Positions 35,322 through 47,935 are shown, counted from the first letter of the stretch. The stretch is 64,000 nt of DNA from Siphonodentalium dalli (GCA_032622095.1 CP136069.1:206702750-206766749), one strand, 5' to 3'. The notes: a model not told the origin generated them from the letters alone. Translations and numbers: made by a program.

Positions 35322-36459
35322 TAGTGATGAGCCGATAATCGGGAACGACAATCGGAATCGGCCGATTGTGGCCCATCGGATGACAATCGGTACTCCGGTT
35401 TGAACATCGGGATTTCCGATTGTCTAAATAATAAATGAGTGCTTGTTTTTCTTTAATAAACTGTTTTAAATATGACGATGTTTTCTTGAATAAATGACCA
35501 GTAAATATGGGGAAAGTGATACCAAACACAAACTTGATATACATACATGCCCTCTGCAATACCCCGGCCGTACCTGGGTCCATGTGTGAACAATATATTA
35601 GTGGGGGTCGCCGGGAAGCACGTGACACTTTGAGTTAGAGTGAGGCAGCGAGCATGACGCTGTGATTGCGCATAATAATTCGATTGATTTCTTTAGCATT
35701 GTGATGTACACAACGTACATGTCATGGGACTCATGTACGCCCATAGGTAACTTTATTGTTCGTCAACATGTAGACATTTTGATTTATGTACGCAGTACAA
35801 CAAAGGTATCTATATAATACATACAGCGTAACAGGTATAAACACTACTATAGAAACCGAAAGTGCATGTCACGTGACTTTAAATAGTTGAAGACAACACC
35901 TAATCACGGATAGCAGCTATCCTCTACCCATCCAGTCAGCCTCGTGTGACGTCACGTATATGTCACCACAAATGATTATTATGATGACCACGCCGAAATC
36001 GAATCGTGTCTGTGAAATTGACATGAACATGGTGTAACTTGCAACTAGTTCAGTCGGCTCATTTCCTTTGACGTGATGTCTTTGAATTGGGATCAAAGAA
36101 AAATGCCGTTTGATGAATTGTTATCAAAAACGGACCATGGACATGTCGTCATGCACGTGGCTACATCAAACTTTCAAAAAATTTGTTGTGGAATAGCCTA
36201 GAATACATGGGTATGTTGCCTGTATTCGATCACTAGTCTGCCCATACCCACCTATCTCCTTACCCAAACATATACTTATGTATACAGTGTACTGGCATAT
36301 TACTACGTTTGTTGATAGCTTCTAATTCTAAGTATTATATAACACATATAACATATTCTGCTATACATTATTGAAATAATCGGAATCGGCACCTGAATCG
36401 GCCGATTGTGATCTCAAATAATCGGCGCACGGCTCTATTTGACAATCGGCTCATCACTA
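35322..36459. mobile_element. hAT-like element, 1138 bp, 8-bp target duplication
   Basis: Termini are TAGTGATGAGCCGAT and ATCGGCTCATCACTA, typical hAT form. The 8-bp duplication GTTATATA is perfect at 35314-35321 and 36460-36467. Subterminal copies of AATCGG/CCGATT are dense at both ends, also typical of hAT. The interior has no intact transposase; a minus-strand frame at 35302-35628 crosses the boundary and is not credible. It interrupts the lip-3 exon 4 array. Confidence 0.9.
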
Positions 36460-36535
36460 GTTATATAGATAATATCTGGGACGAATGCAGATGCCGGGTC
36501 AAAACATGTGGGGTAAGAAAAATGCCCATCTACAT
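36460..36535 (+). repeat. Last unit of the lip-3 exon 4 edge array
   Basis: GTTATATAGATAATATCTGG through CATGTGGGGTAAGAAAAATG continues the array on the far side of the hAT-like insertion. Confidence 0.9.
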
Positions 36536-36559
36536 CAATATTTATTTTGCACACCTCTT

Positions 36560-37080
36560 TACTGTATAGAACTATGATGGGAATACTGATTATGGTAAAT
36601 TTGGTAAAATACATGTATCAAGAGATTCTGTTAAATATTGTTCAAGTTATCATCTGGATAACCGAACAATTAATTATCTTTGAGTTGAAAAATGGAAATA
36701 ATTCTTAAATCATTGGGCTGTGAAAAAATTCCAACATTTTGCATTTTCTCAAATGTGAATCACATACAAAATATAAAGAATTAATGTTGAATATTTCTCA
36801 AGTTATTGTCTAGACAACCCAACAATGGGGCATAACTCAGTCACAGTCAAAAATCATCTGAAAATGACTTGTGTCTTCTCAAATGTGATCTAGATATCAA
36901 ATATCAAGAAATTCTGTGGAGTATTGCTCATCCGGACAATCCAAAAACTGCAAGTTCTAAGTAAAGAAAATAGACTTAAATCTGCCAAAAATCATCTAAC
37001 CATGAACAAATTCGTACTTGACCTCTGCGTAGTTATGATCCGGACAACCTGGACAGATGGACAGACATGTTGATATATAA
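36560..37080. repeat. Diverged ~120-bp repeats
   Basis: Related phrases recur: CAAGAGATTCTGTTAAATAT, CAAGTTATCATCTGGATAAC, CAAGTTATTGTCTAGACAAC and GCTCATCCGGACAATCC. AAAAATCATCTGA and AAAAATCATCTAA also recur. They resemble repeats common in mollusc genomes, by memory only. No gene. Confidence 0.5.
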
Positions 37081-37126
37081 GTCTTCCACAATGTTTTGGG
37101 GGACAATGAGCAGTATTTACTTTCAG

Positions 37127-37217
37127 ATGCTGAATTCAGATTATTATAATTATGGTGTGGCCTATTCATGCATAAACACCAATGACGATAGTACGTGTAG
37201 TCCACCGGGAACCAAAC
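37127..37217 (+). pseudogene. Truncated duplicate of lip-3 exon 5
   Basis: After ATTTACTTTCAG the copy reads MLNSDYYNYGVAYSCINTND and DSTCSPPGTK, then breaks off. It lacks the first 11 nt of the real exon and everything after the GTK codons. Similar flanks (GAATGAAGAGTATTTTATTT / GACAATGAGCAGTATTTACT) show that the acceptor region was copied too. Confidence 0.8.
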
Positions 37218-37274
37218 CAGCTGCGGCTGACATATATATTATATTTATGCCGAATGAAGAGTATTTTATTTCAG

Positions 37275-37493
37275 TGACATGGAAGATGCTGTATTCAGAT
37301 TACTATAATTACGCTGTGGCCTATTCATGTGTAAACACCAATGACGATGGTACGTGTAGTCCATCGGGAACCAAGCTGCATGTACTCAGTCGTAGCCTGC
37401 ATCGACTCACACAGAGCACATGGAACCATATATACAGCATTGTCAGTTCATCATGCATAGACCCTCTAGCACTGGAGTATGTGCAATATTCAA
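37275..37493 (+). CDS. lip-3 exon 5: lipocalin internal exon
   Basis: A 219-nt exon from acceptor TATTTTATTTCAG to donor TTCAA|GTAAGT. After two split-codon bases it reads TWKMLYSDYYNYAVAYSCVN, DGTCSPSGTKLHVLSRSLHR and SSCIDPLALEYVQYS. The D-Y-Y-N-Y-A-V-x-Y-S-C strand is very close to the ApoD consensus (NYENYALVYSC). Phase matches lip-1 and lip-2. The last exon of lip-3 was not found before the sequence gap. Confidence 0.9.
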
Positions 37494-37679
37494 GTAAGTT
37501 AACACTTTAAATGCCCACTTAATTATCGAATCACCAGATCACATTATATACAACATATTTCGTATTATATACATTTGAAAGAGGACGCTCCAAAACATTG
37601 TATTATCAACTGATCTGGTCTAATAAACTGGGAAAATGTTGTTTTTGTCGAGGTACCGAGGTGTGTTCTGTGCTTATTT

Positions 37680-37895
37680 TGATCCGGACTACTGTAAAGT
37701 CTATTATTCTCAATGAAAGGGGAATAACTCTATCTCTTATTTTGAATTCTGATGCATTCTGGGTTGACAACAGGGAAAGTCTTGAAATGAATCTGAGAAT
37801 CTTGGTGGACACTCATATGCCACGGCTGTTACCTATTCTGGTGGAATATATATTTTTGGTTCCACTTCCAAATGGTATATAATATGGAATATGTT
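37680..37895 (+). repeat. Dispersed repeat, inverted partner of 1-215
   Basis: Matches the reverse complement of 1-215 (see that entry) with an extra ACAACAGGGAAAGTCTTGAA segment. An open frame here is not supported by splice sites or family signal. Confidence 0.7.
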
Positions 37896-38422
37896 GTGTA
37901 TAATGTTGTCTGGGCATTCAAAAATTAAGTGGTCCTTAACTCTTTAACACTGCGACGTTTAATTTGATGGTACCACCGTACTCCCCTTGTAGTCTAGGCA
38001 ACACAGGGAGGCGGGTGTCCCCATAGTACATAGTACTCTAACGGTGTACACAAACTAAGGAAAAGTTCAAATAATAAGTTCAACAAACGACGATATCTAA
38101 ACATTTCCCACCAATGAATATGAATTCTTCTGTACTTTCATTTTCTATTTTTCTGTCTCCCATCTGCTGTTATATCCTGCACACCCTTCCAAATTAATAA
38201 TAGCCCATTCCAGTTTAGACTTTTATAACTGAATGGGAGAATCCATTCAGTATAGAAAAGGCTAAGGGTAATTTATTAATGAATTCATGCCACAAATACT
38301 ACACAGTAATCTATAACCATATCTCAGAGGGGGCATTGCTAAGTTGACTGGAAACTTGTTCCCCAATCCTTTAGCAATTTATATATTTTACTACTAAATA
38401 ATGTTTAAATCACCATCACTCA
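37896..38422. other. No feature seen before gap
   Basis: Non-repetitive DNA. The last exon of lip-3 would be expected hereabouts, but no acceptor with a plausible phase and Cys was identified. Confidence 0.4.
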
Positions 38423-38522
38423 NNNNNNNNNNNNNNNNNNNNNNNNNNNNNNNNNNNNNNNNNNNNNNNNNNNNNNNNNNNNNNNNNNNNNNNNNNNNNN
38501 NNNNNNNNNNNNNNNNNNNNNN
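38423..38522. other. Assembly gap (100 N)
   Basis: Exactly 100 N, the usual placeholder for a gap of unknown size, directly before a satellite. The satellite's true left end is therefore unknown. Confidence 1.
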
Positions 38523-41500
38523 TAAGTTGTGTGGTGTAATGACGTGTTCTAGTCACATTATAAGTTGTTTGGTGTAATGACGTGTTCTAGTCACATATTA
38601 AGTTGTGTGGTGTAATGACGTGTTCTAGTCACATATTAAGTTGTGTGGTGTAATGACGTGTTCTAGTCACATATTAAGTTGTGTGGTGTAATGACGTGTT
38701 CTAGTCACATATTAAGTTGTGTGGTGTAATGACGTGTTCTAGTCACATATTAAGTTGTGTGGTGTAATGACGTGTTCTAGTCACATATTAAGTTGTGTGG
38801 TGTAATGACGTGTTCTAGTCACATATTAAGTTGTGTGGTGTAATGACGTGTTCTAGTCACATATTAAGTTGTGTGGTGTAATGACGTGTTCTAGTCACAT
38901 ATTAAGTTGTGTGGTGTAATGACGTGTTCTAGTCACATATTAAGTTGTGTGGTGTAATGACGTGTTCTAGTCACATATTAAGTTGTGTGGTGTAATGACG
39001 TGTTCTAGTCACATATTAAGTTGTGTGGTGCAATGACGTGTTCTAGTCACATATTAAGTTGTGTGGTGCAATGACGTGTTCTAGTCACATATTAAGTTGT
39101 GTGGTGTAATGACGTGTTCTAGTCACATATTAAGTTGTTTGGTGTAATGACGTGTTCTAGTCACATATTAAGTTGTTTGGTGTAATGACGTGTTCTAGTC
39201 ACATATTAATTTGTGTGGTGTAATGACGTGTTCTAGTCACATATTAAGTTGTGTGGTGTAATGACGTGTTCTAGTCACATATTAAGTTGTGTGGTGTAAT
39301 GACGTGTTCTAGTCACATATTAAGTTGTGTGGTGTAATGACGTGTTCTAGTCAGATATTAAGTTGTGTGGTGTAATGACGTGTTCTAGTCACATATTAAT
39401 TTGTGTGGTGTAATGACGTGTTCTAGTCACATATTAAGTTGTGTGGTGTAATGACGTGTTCCAGTCACATATTAAGTTGTGTGGTGTAATGACGTGTTCT
39501 AGTCACATATTAAGTTGTTTGGTGTAATGACGTGTTCTAGTCACATATTAAGTTGTTTGGTGTAATGACGTGTTCTAGTCACATATTAAGTTGTGTGGTG
39601 TAATGACGTGTTCTAGTCACATATTAAGTTGTGTGGTGTAATGACGTGCTCTAGTCACATATTAAGTTGTGTGGTGTAATGACGTGTTCTAGTCACATAT
39701 TAAGTTGTGTGGTGTAATGACGTGCTCTAGTCACATATTAAGTTGTGTGGTGTAATGACGTGTTCTAGTCACATATTAAGTTGTTTGGTGTAATGACGTG
39801 TTCTAGTCACATATTAAGTTGTGTGGTGTAATGACGTGTTCCAGTCACATATTAAGTTGTGTGGTGTAATGACGTGTTCCAGTCACATATTAAGTTGTGT
39901 GGTGTAATGACGTGTTCTAGTCACATATTAATTTGTGTGGTGTAATGACGTGTTCTAGTTACATATTAAGTTGTGTGGTGTAATGACGTGTTCTAGTCAC
40001 ATGTTAAGTTGTGTGGTGTAATGACGTGTTCTAGTCACATATTAAGTTGTGTGGTGTAATGACGTGTTCTTGTCACATATTAAGTTGTGTGGTGTAATGA
40101 CGTGTTCTTGTCACATATTAAGTTGTGTGGTGTAATGACGTGCTCTAGTCACATATTAAGTTGTGTGGTGTAATGACGTGTTTCTAGTCACATATTAAGT
40201 TGTGTGGTGTAATGACGTGCTCTAGTCACATATTAAGTTGTGTGGTGTAATGACGTGTTCTAGTCACATATTAAGTTGTTTGGTGTAATGACGTGTTCTA
40301 GTCACATATTAAGTTGTGTGGTGTAATGACGTGTTCCAGTCACATATTAAGTTGTGTGGTGTAATGACGTGTTCCAGTCACATATTAAGTTGTGTGGTGT
40401 AATGACGTGTTCTAGTCACATATTAAGTTGTGTGGTGTAATGACGTGTTCTAGTCACATATTAAGTTTTGTGGTGTAATGACGTGTTCTAGTCACATATT
40501 AAGTTGTGTGGTGTAATGACGTGTTCTAGTCACATATTAAGTTGTGTGGTGTAATGACGTGTTCTAGTCACATATTAAGTTGTGTGGTGTAATGACGTGT
40601 TCTAGTCACATATTAAGTAAGTTGTGTGGTGTAATGACGTGTTCTAGTCACATATTAAGTTGTGTGGTGTAATGACGTGTTCTAGTCACATATTAAGTTG
40701 TGTGGTGTAATGACGTGTTCTAGTCACATATTAAGTTGTGTGGTGTAATGACGTGTTCTAGTCACATATTAAGTTGTGTGGTGTAATGACGTGTTCTAGT
40801 CACATATTAAGTTGTTTGGTGTAATGACGTGTTCTAGTCACATATTAAGTTGTGTGGTGTAATGACGTGTTCTAGTCACATATTAAGTTGTGTGGTGTAA
40901 TGACGTGTTCTAGTCACATATTAAGTTGTTTGGTGTAATGACGTGTTCTAGTCACATATTAAGTTGTGTGGTGTAATGACGTGTTCTAGTCACATATTAA
41001 GTTGTGTGGTGTAATGACGTGTTCTAGTCACATATTAAGTTGTTTGGTGTAATGACGTGTTCTAGTCACATATTAAGTTGTGTGGTGTAATGACGTGTTC
41101 TAGTCACATATTAAGTTGTGTGATGTAATGACGTGTTCTAGTCACATATTAAGTTGTGTGGTGTAATGACGTGTTCCAGTCACATATTAAGTTGTGTGGT
41201 GTAATGACGTGTTCTAGTCACATATTAAGTTGTGTGGTGTAATGACGTGTTCTAGTCACATATTAAGTTGTGTGGTGTAATGACGTGTTCTAGTCACATA
41301 TTAAGTTGTTTGGTGTAATGACGTGTTCTAGTCACATATTAAGTTGTGTGGTGTAATGACGTGTTCTAGTCACATATTAAGTTGTGTGGTGTAATGACGT
41401 GTTCTAGTCACATATTAAGTTGTGTGGTGTAATGACGTGTTCTAGTCACATATTAAGTTGTGTGGTGTAATGACGTGTTCTAGTCACATATTAAGTTTTG

Positions 41501-44500
41501 TGGTGTAATGACGTGTTCCAGTCACATATTAAGTTGTGTGGTGTAATGACGTGTTCTAGTCACATATTAAGTTGTGTGGTGTAATGACGTGTTCTAGTCA
41601 CATATTAAGTTGTGTGGTGTAATGACGTGTTCTAGTCACATATTAAGTTGTGTGGTGTAATGACGTGTTCTAGTCACATATTAAGTTGTTTGGTGTAATG
41701 ACGTGTTCCATTCACATATTAAGTTGTGTGGTGTAATGACGTGTTCTAGTCACATATTAAGTTGTGTGGTGTAATGACGTGTTCTAGTCACATATTAAGT
41801 TGTGTGGTGTAATGACGTGTTCTAGTCGCATATTAAGTTGTGTGGTGTAATGACGTGTTCTAGTCACATATTAAGTTGTTTGGTGTAATGACGTGTTCTA
41901 GTCACATATTAAGTTGTGTGGTGTAATGACGTGTTCTAGTCACATATTAAGTTGTGTGGTGTAATGACGTGTTCTAGTCACATATTAAGTTGTGTGGTGT
42001 AATGACGTGTTCTAGTCACATATTAAGTTGTGTGGTGTAATGACGTGTTCTAGTCACATATTAAGTTGTTTGGTGTAATGACGTGTTCCATTCACATATT
42101 AAGTTGTGTGGTGTAATGACGTGTTCTAGTCACATATTAAGTTGTGTGGTGTAATGACGTGTTCTAGTCACATATTAAGTTGTGTGGTGTAATGACGTGT
42201 TCTAGTCACATATTAAGTTGTGTGGTGTAATGACGTGTTCTAGTCACATATTAAGTTGTGTGGTGTAATGACGTGTTCTAGTCACATATTAAGTTGTGTG
42301 GTGTAATGACGTGTTCTAATCACATATTAAGTTGTGTGGTGTAATGACGTGTTCTAGTCACATATTAAGTTGTGTGGTGTAATGACGTGTTCTAGTCACA
42401 TATTAAGTTGTTTGGTGTAATGACGTGTTCCATTCACATATTAAGTTGTGTGGTGTAATGACGTGTTCTAGTCACATATTAAGTTGTGTGGTGTAATGAC
42501 GTGGTCTAGTCACATATTAAGTTGTGTGGTGTAATGACGTGTTCTAGTCACATATTAAGTTGTGTGGTGTAATGACGTGTTCTAATCACATATTAAGTTG
42601 TGTGGTGTAATGACGTGTTCTAGTCACATATTAAGTTGTGTGGTGTAATGACGTGTTCTAGTCACATATTAAGTTGTTTGGTGTAATGACGTGTTCCATT
42701 CACATATTAAGTTGTGTGGTGTAATGACGTGTTCTAGTCACATATTAAGTTGTGTGGTGTAATGACGTGTTCTAGTCACATATTAAGTTGTGTGGTGTAA
42801 TGACGTGTTCTAGTCACATATTAAGTTGTGTGGTGTAATGACGTGTTCTAGTCACATATTAAGTTGTGTGGTGTAATGACGTGTTCTAGTCACATATTAA
42901 GTTGTGTGGTGTAATGACGTGTTCTAGTCACATATTAAGTTGTGTGGTGTAATGACGTGTTCTAGTCACATATTAAGTTGTGTGGTGTAATGACGTGTTC
43001 TAGTCACATATTAAGTTGTGTGGTGTAATGACGTGTTCTAGTCACATATTAAGTTGTGTGGTGTAATGACGTGTTCTAGTCACATATTAAGTTGTGTGGT
43101 GTAATGACGTGTTCTAGTCACATATTAAGTTGTGTGGTGTAATGACGTGTTCTAGTCACATATTAAGTTGTGTGGTGTAATGACGTGTTCTAGTCACATA
43201 TTAAGTTGTGTGGTGTAATGACGTGTTCTAGTCACATATTAAGTTGTGTGATGTAATGACGTGTTCTAGTCACATATTAAGTTGTGTGGTGTAATGACGT
43301 GTTCTAGTCACATATTAAGTTGTGTGGTGTAATGACGTGTTCTAGTCACATATTAATTTGTGTGGTGTAATGACGTGTTCTTGTCACATATTAAGTTGTG
43401 TGGTGTAAAGTTGTGTGGTGTAATGACGTGTTCTAGTCACATATTAAGTTGTGTGGTGTAAAGTTGTGTGGTGTAATGACGTGTTCTAGTCACATATTAA
43501 GTTGTGTGGTGTAAAGTTGTGTGGTGTAATGACGTGTTCTAGTCACATATTAAGTTGTGTGGTGTAATGACGTGTTCTAGTCACATATTAAGTTGTGTGG
43601 TGTAATGACGTGTTCTAGTCACATATTAAGTTGTGTGGTGTAATGCCGTGTTCTAGTCACATATTAAGTTGTGTGGTGTAATGACGTGTTCTAGTCACAT
43701 ATTAAGTTGTGTGGTGTAATGACGTGTTCTAGTCACATATTAAGTTGTGTGGTGTAATGACGTGTTCTAGTCACATATTAAGTTGTGTGGTGTAATGACG
43801 TGTTCTAGTCACATATTAAGTTGTGTGGTGTAATGACGTGTTCTAGTCACATATTAATTTGTGTGGTGTAATGACGTGTTCTTGTCACATATTAAGTTGT
43901 GTGGTGTAATGACGTGTTCTAGTCACATATTAAGTTGTGTGGTGTAATGACGTGTTCTAGTCACATATTAATTTGTGTGGTGTAATGACGTGTTCTAGTC
44001 ACATATTAATTTGTGTGGTGTAATGACGTGTTCTAGTCACATATTAAGTTGTGTGGTGTAATGACGTGTTCTAGTCACATATTAAGTTGTGTGGTGTAAT
44101 GACGTGTTCTAGTCACATATTAAGTTGTTTGGTGTAATGACGTGTTCTAGTCACATATTAAGTTGTTTGGTGTAATGACGTGTTCTAGTCACATATTAAG
44201 TTGTGTGGTGTAATGACGTGTTCTAGTCACATATTAAGTTGTGTGGTGTAATGACGTGTTCTAGTCACATATTAAGTTGTGTGGTGTAATGACGTGTTCT
44301 AGTCACATATTAAGTTGTCTGGTGTAATGACGTGTTCTAGTCACATATTAAGTTGTGTGGTGTAATGACGTGTTCGAGTCACATATTAAGTTGTGTGGTG
44401 TAATGACGTGTTCTAGTCACATATTAAGTTGTGTGGTGTAATGACGTGTTCTAGTCACATATTAAGTTGTGTGGTGTAATGACGTGTTCTAGTCACATAT

Positions 44501-47500
44501 TAAGTTGTGTGGTGTAATGACGTGTTCTAGTCACATATTAAGTTGTGTGGTGTAATGACGTGTTCTAGTAACATATTAAGTTGTGTGGTGTAATGACGTA
44601 TTCTAGTCACATATTAAGTTGTTTGGTGTAATGACGTGTTCTAGTCACATATTAAGTTGTTTGGTGTAATGACGTATTCTAGTCACATATTAAGTTGTTT
44701 GGTGTAATGACGTGTTCTAGTCACATATTAAGTTGTGTGGTGTAATGACGTGTTCTAGTCACATATTAAGTTGTGTGGTGTAATGACGTGTTCTAGTCAC
44801 ATATTAAGTTGTGTGGTGTAATGACGTGTTCCAGTCACATATTAAGTTGTGTGGTGTAATGACGTGTTCTAGTCACATATTAATTTGTGTGGTGTAATGA
44901 CGTGTTCTAGTCACATATTAAGTTGTGTGGTGTAATGACGTGTTCTAGTCACATATTAAGTTGTTTGGTGTAATGACGTGTTCTAGTCACATATTAAGTT
45001 GTGTGGTGTAATGACGTGTTCTAGTCACATATTAAGTTTTGTGGTGTAATGACGTGTTCTAGTCACATATTAAGTTGTGTGGTGTAATGACGTGTTCTAG
45101 TCACATATTAAGTTGTTTGGTGTAATGACGTGTTCTAGTCACATATTAAGTTGTGTGGTGTAATGACGTGTTCTAGTCACATATTAAGTTGTGTGGTGTA
45201 ATGACGTGTTCTAGTCACATATTAAGTTGTGTGGTGTAATGACGTGTTCTAGTCACATATTAAGTTGTGTGGTGTAATGACGTGTTCTAGTCACATATTA
45301 AGTTGTGTGGTGTAATGACGTGTTCTAGTAACATATTAAGTTGTTTGGTGTAATGACGTGTTCTAGTCACATATTAAGTTGTTTGGTGTAATGACGTGTT
45401 CTAGTCACATATTAAGTTGTGTGGTGTAATGACGTGTTCTAGTCACATATTAAGTTGTGTGGTGTAATGACGTGTTCTAGTCACATATTAAGTTGTGTGG
45501 TGTAATGACGTGTTCTAGTCACATATTAAGTTGTGTGGTGTAATGACGTGTTCTAGTCACACATTAAGTTGTTTGGTGTAATGACGTGTTCTAGTCACAT
45601 ATTAAGTTGTGTGGTGTAATGACGTGTTCTAGTCACATATTAAGTTGTGTGGTGTAATGACGTGTTCTAGTCACATATTAAGTTGTTTGGTGTAATGACG
45701 TGTTCTAGTCACATATTAAGTTGTGTGGTGTAATGACGTGTTCTAGTCACATATTAAGTTGTGTGGTGTAATGACGTGTTCTAGTCACATATTAAGTTGT
45801 TTGGTGTAATGACGTGTTCTAGTCACATATTAAGTTGTTTGGTGTAATGACGTGTTCTAGTCACATATTAAGTTGTTTGGTGTAATGACGTGTTCTAGTC
45901 ACATATTAAGTTGTTTGGTGTAATGACGTGTTCTAGTCACATATTAAGTTGTGTGGTGTAATGACGTGTTCTAGTCACATATTAAGTTGTGTGGTGTAAT
46001 GACGTGTTCTAGTCACATATTAAGTTGTGTGGTGTAATGACGTGTTCTAGTCACATATTAATTTGTGTGGTGTAATGACGTGTTCTAGTCACATATTAAG
46101 TTGTGTGGTGTAATGACGTGTTCTAGTCACATATTAATTTGTGTGGTGTAATGACGTGTTCTAGTCACATATTAAGTTGTGTGGTGTAATGACGTGTTCT
46201 AGTCACATATTAAGTTGTGTGGTGTAATGACGTGTTCTAGTCACATATTAAGTTGTTTGGTGTAATGACGTGTTCTAGTCACATATTAAGTTGTGTGGTG
46301 TAATGACGTGTTCTAGTCACATATTAAGTTGTGTGGTGTAATGACGTGTTCTAGTCACATATTAAGTTGTTTGGTGTAATGACGTGTTCTAGTTACATAT
46401 TAAGTTGTGTGGTGTAATGACGTGTTCTAGTCACATATTAAGTTGTGTGGTGTAATGACGTGTTCTAGTCACATATTAAGTTGTGTGGTGTAATGACGTG
46501 TTCTAGTCACATATTAAGTTGTGTGGTGTAATGACGTGTTCTAGTCACATATTAAGTTTTGTGGTGTAATGACGTGTTCTAGTCACATATTAAGTTGTGT
46601 GGTGTAATGACGTGTTCTAGTCACATATTAAGTTGTTTGGTGTAATGACGTGTTCTAGTCACATATTAAGTTGTGTGGTGTAATGACGTGTTCTAGTCAC
46701 ATATTAAGTTGTGTGGTGTAATGACGTGTTCTAGTCACATATTAAGTTGTGTGGTGTAATGACGTGTTCTAGTCACATATTAAGTTGTTTGGTGTAATGA
46801 CGTGTTCTAGTCACATATTAAGTTGTGTGGTGTAATGACGTGTTCTAGTCACATATTAAGTTGTGTGGTGTAATGACGTGTTCTAGTCACATATTAAGTT
46901 GTGTGGTGTAATGACGTGTTCTAGTCACATATTAAGTTGTTTGGTGTAATGACGTGTTCTAGTCACATATTAAGTTGTGTGGTGTAATGACGTGTTCTAG
47001 TCACATATTAAGTTGTTTGGTGTAATGACGTGTTCTAGTCACATATTAAGTTGTGTGGTGTAATGACGTGTTCTAGTCACATATTAAGTTGTGTGGTGTA
47101 ATGACGTGTTCTAGTCACATATTAAGTTGTTTGGTGTAATGACGTGTTCTAGTCACATATTAAGTTGTGTGGTGTAATGACGTGTTCTAGTCACATATTA
47201 AGTTGTGTGGTGTAATGACGTGTTCTAGTCACATATTAAGTTGTGTGGTGTAATGACGTGTTCTAGTCACATATTAAGTTGTTTGGTGTAATGACGTGTT
47301 CTAGTCACATATTAAGTTGTGTGGTGTAATGACGTGTTCTAGTCACATATTAAGTTGTGTGGTGTAATGACGTGTTCTAGTTACATATTAAGTTGATTAA
47401 GTTGTGTGGTGTAATGACGTGTTCTAGTCACATATTAAGTTGTGTGGTGTAATGACGTGTTCTAGTCACATATTAAGTTGTGTGGTGTAATGACGTGTTC

Positions 47501-47767
47501 TAGTCACATATTAAGTTGTGTGGTGTAATGACGTGTTCTAGTCACATATTAAGTTGTGTGGTGTAATGACGTGTTCTAGTCACATATTAAGTTGTGTGGT
47601 GTAATGACGTGTTCTAGTCACATATTAAGTTATGTGGTGTAATGACGTGTTCTAGTCACATATTAAGTTGTGTGGTGTAATGACGTGTTCTAGTCACATA
47701 TTAAGTTGTGTGGTGTAATGACGTGTTCTAGTCACATATTAAGTTATGTGGTGTAATGACGTGTTCT
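38523..47767. repeat. 38-bp satellite, about 243 copies
   Basis: The unit is ATTAAGTTGTGTGGTGTAAT plus GACGTGTTCTAGTCACAT, very homogeneous. Common variants are TTGTTTGG, TTAATTTG, GTTCCAG and GTTCTTG. Local irregularities: an extra AAGT at 40617, an extra GTTGATTAA near 47393, and three compound units with a 16-bp partial duplication (TGTAAAGTTGTGTGGTGTAA) at 43404-43520. Each unit holds TGACGTG, a CRE/ATF-like core. No exon similarity was recognised, unlike the 80-bp satellite. Confidence 0.95.
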
Positions 47768-47935
47768 TTGGGATATAAAAAGCATGGCCGACTTGATCAA
47801 CCGACGAACGGTATTTAGTTTAAAACACAGAAGCTATATGTAAATATACAGAATTAAAAATTACCTTGCCGTCAGCAGTTTCAGAAATGCTCACCCCACA
47901 GTTATCCATGTTGTTCATTGGTGTTTGCGCACACG
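47768..47935. other. Right flank of the 38-bp satellite
   Basis: GGGATATAAAAAGCATGGCC directly follows the satellite and looks TATA-like, but the nearby short frame (MADLINRRTVFSLKHRSYM) is unsupported. On the minus strand a possible exon end GACGGCAAG|GTAATT lies at about 47866. Confidence 0.3.

Noticed and set aside
35302-35628. Minus-strand frame as hAT transposase fragment
   Set aside because: It starts inside the element and ends outside it, crossing the target duplication, and shows no transposase motif that I can name.
47772-47840. TATA box plus ATG (MADLINRR...) right of the 38-bp satellite
   Set aside because: The ATG is only a few bases from the TATA-like word and the frame stops after 19 codons.
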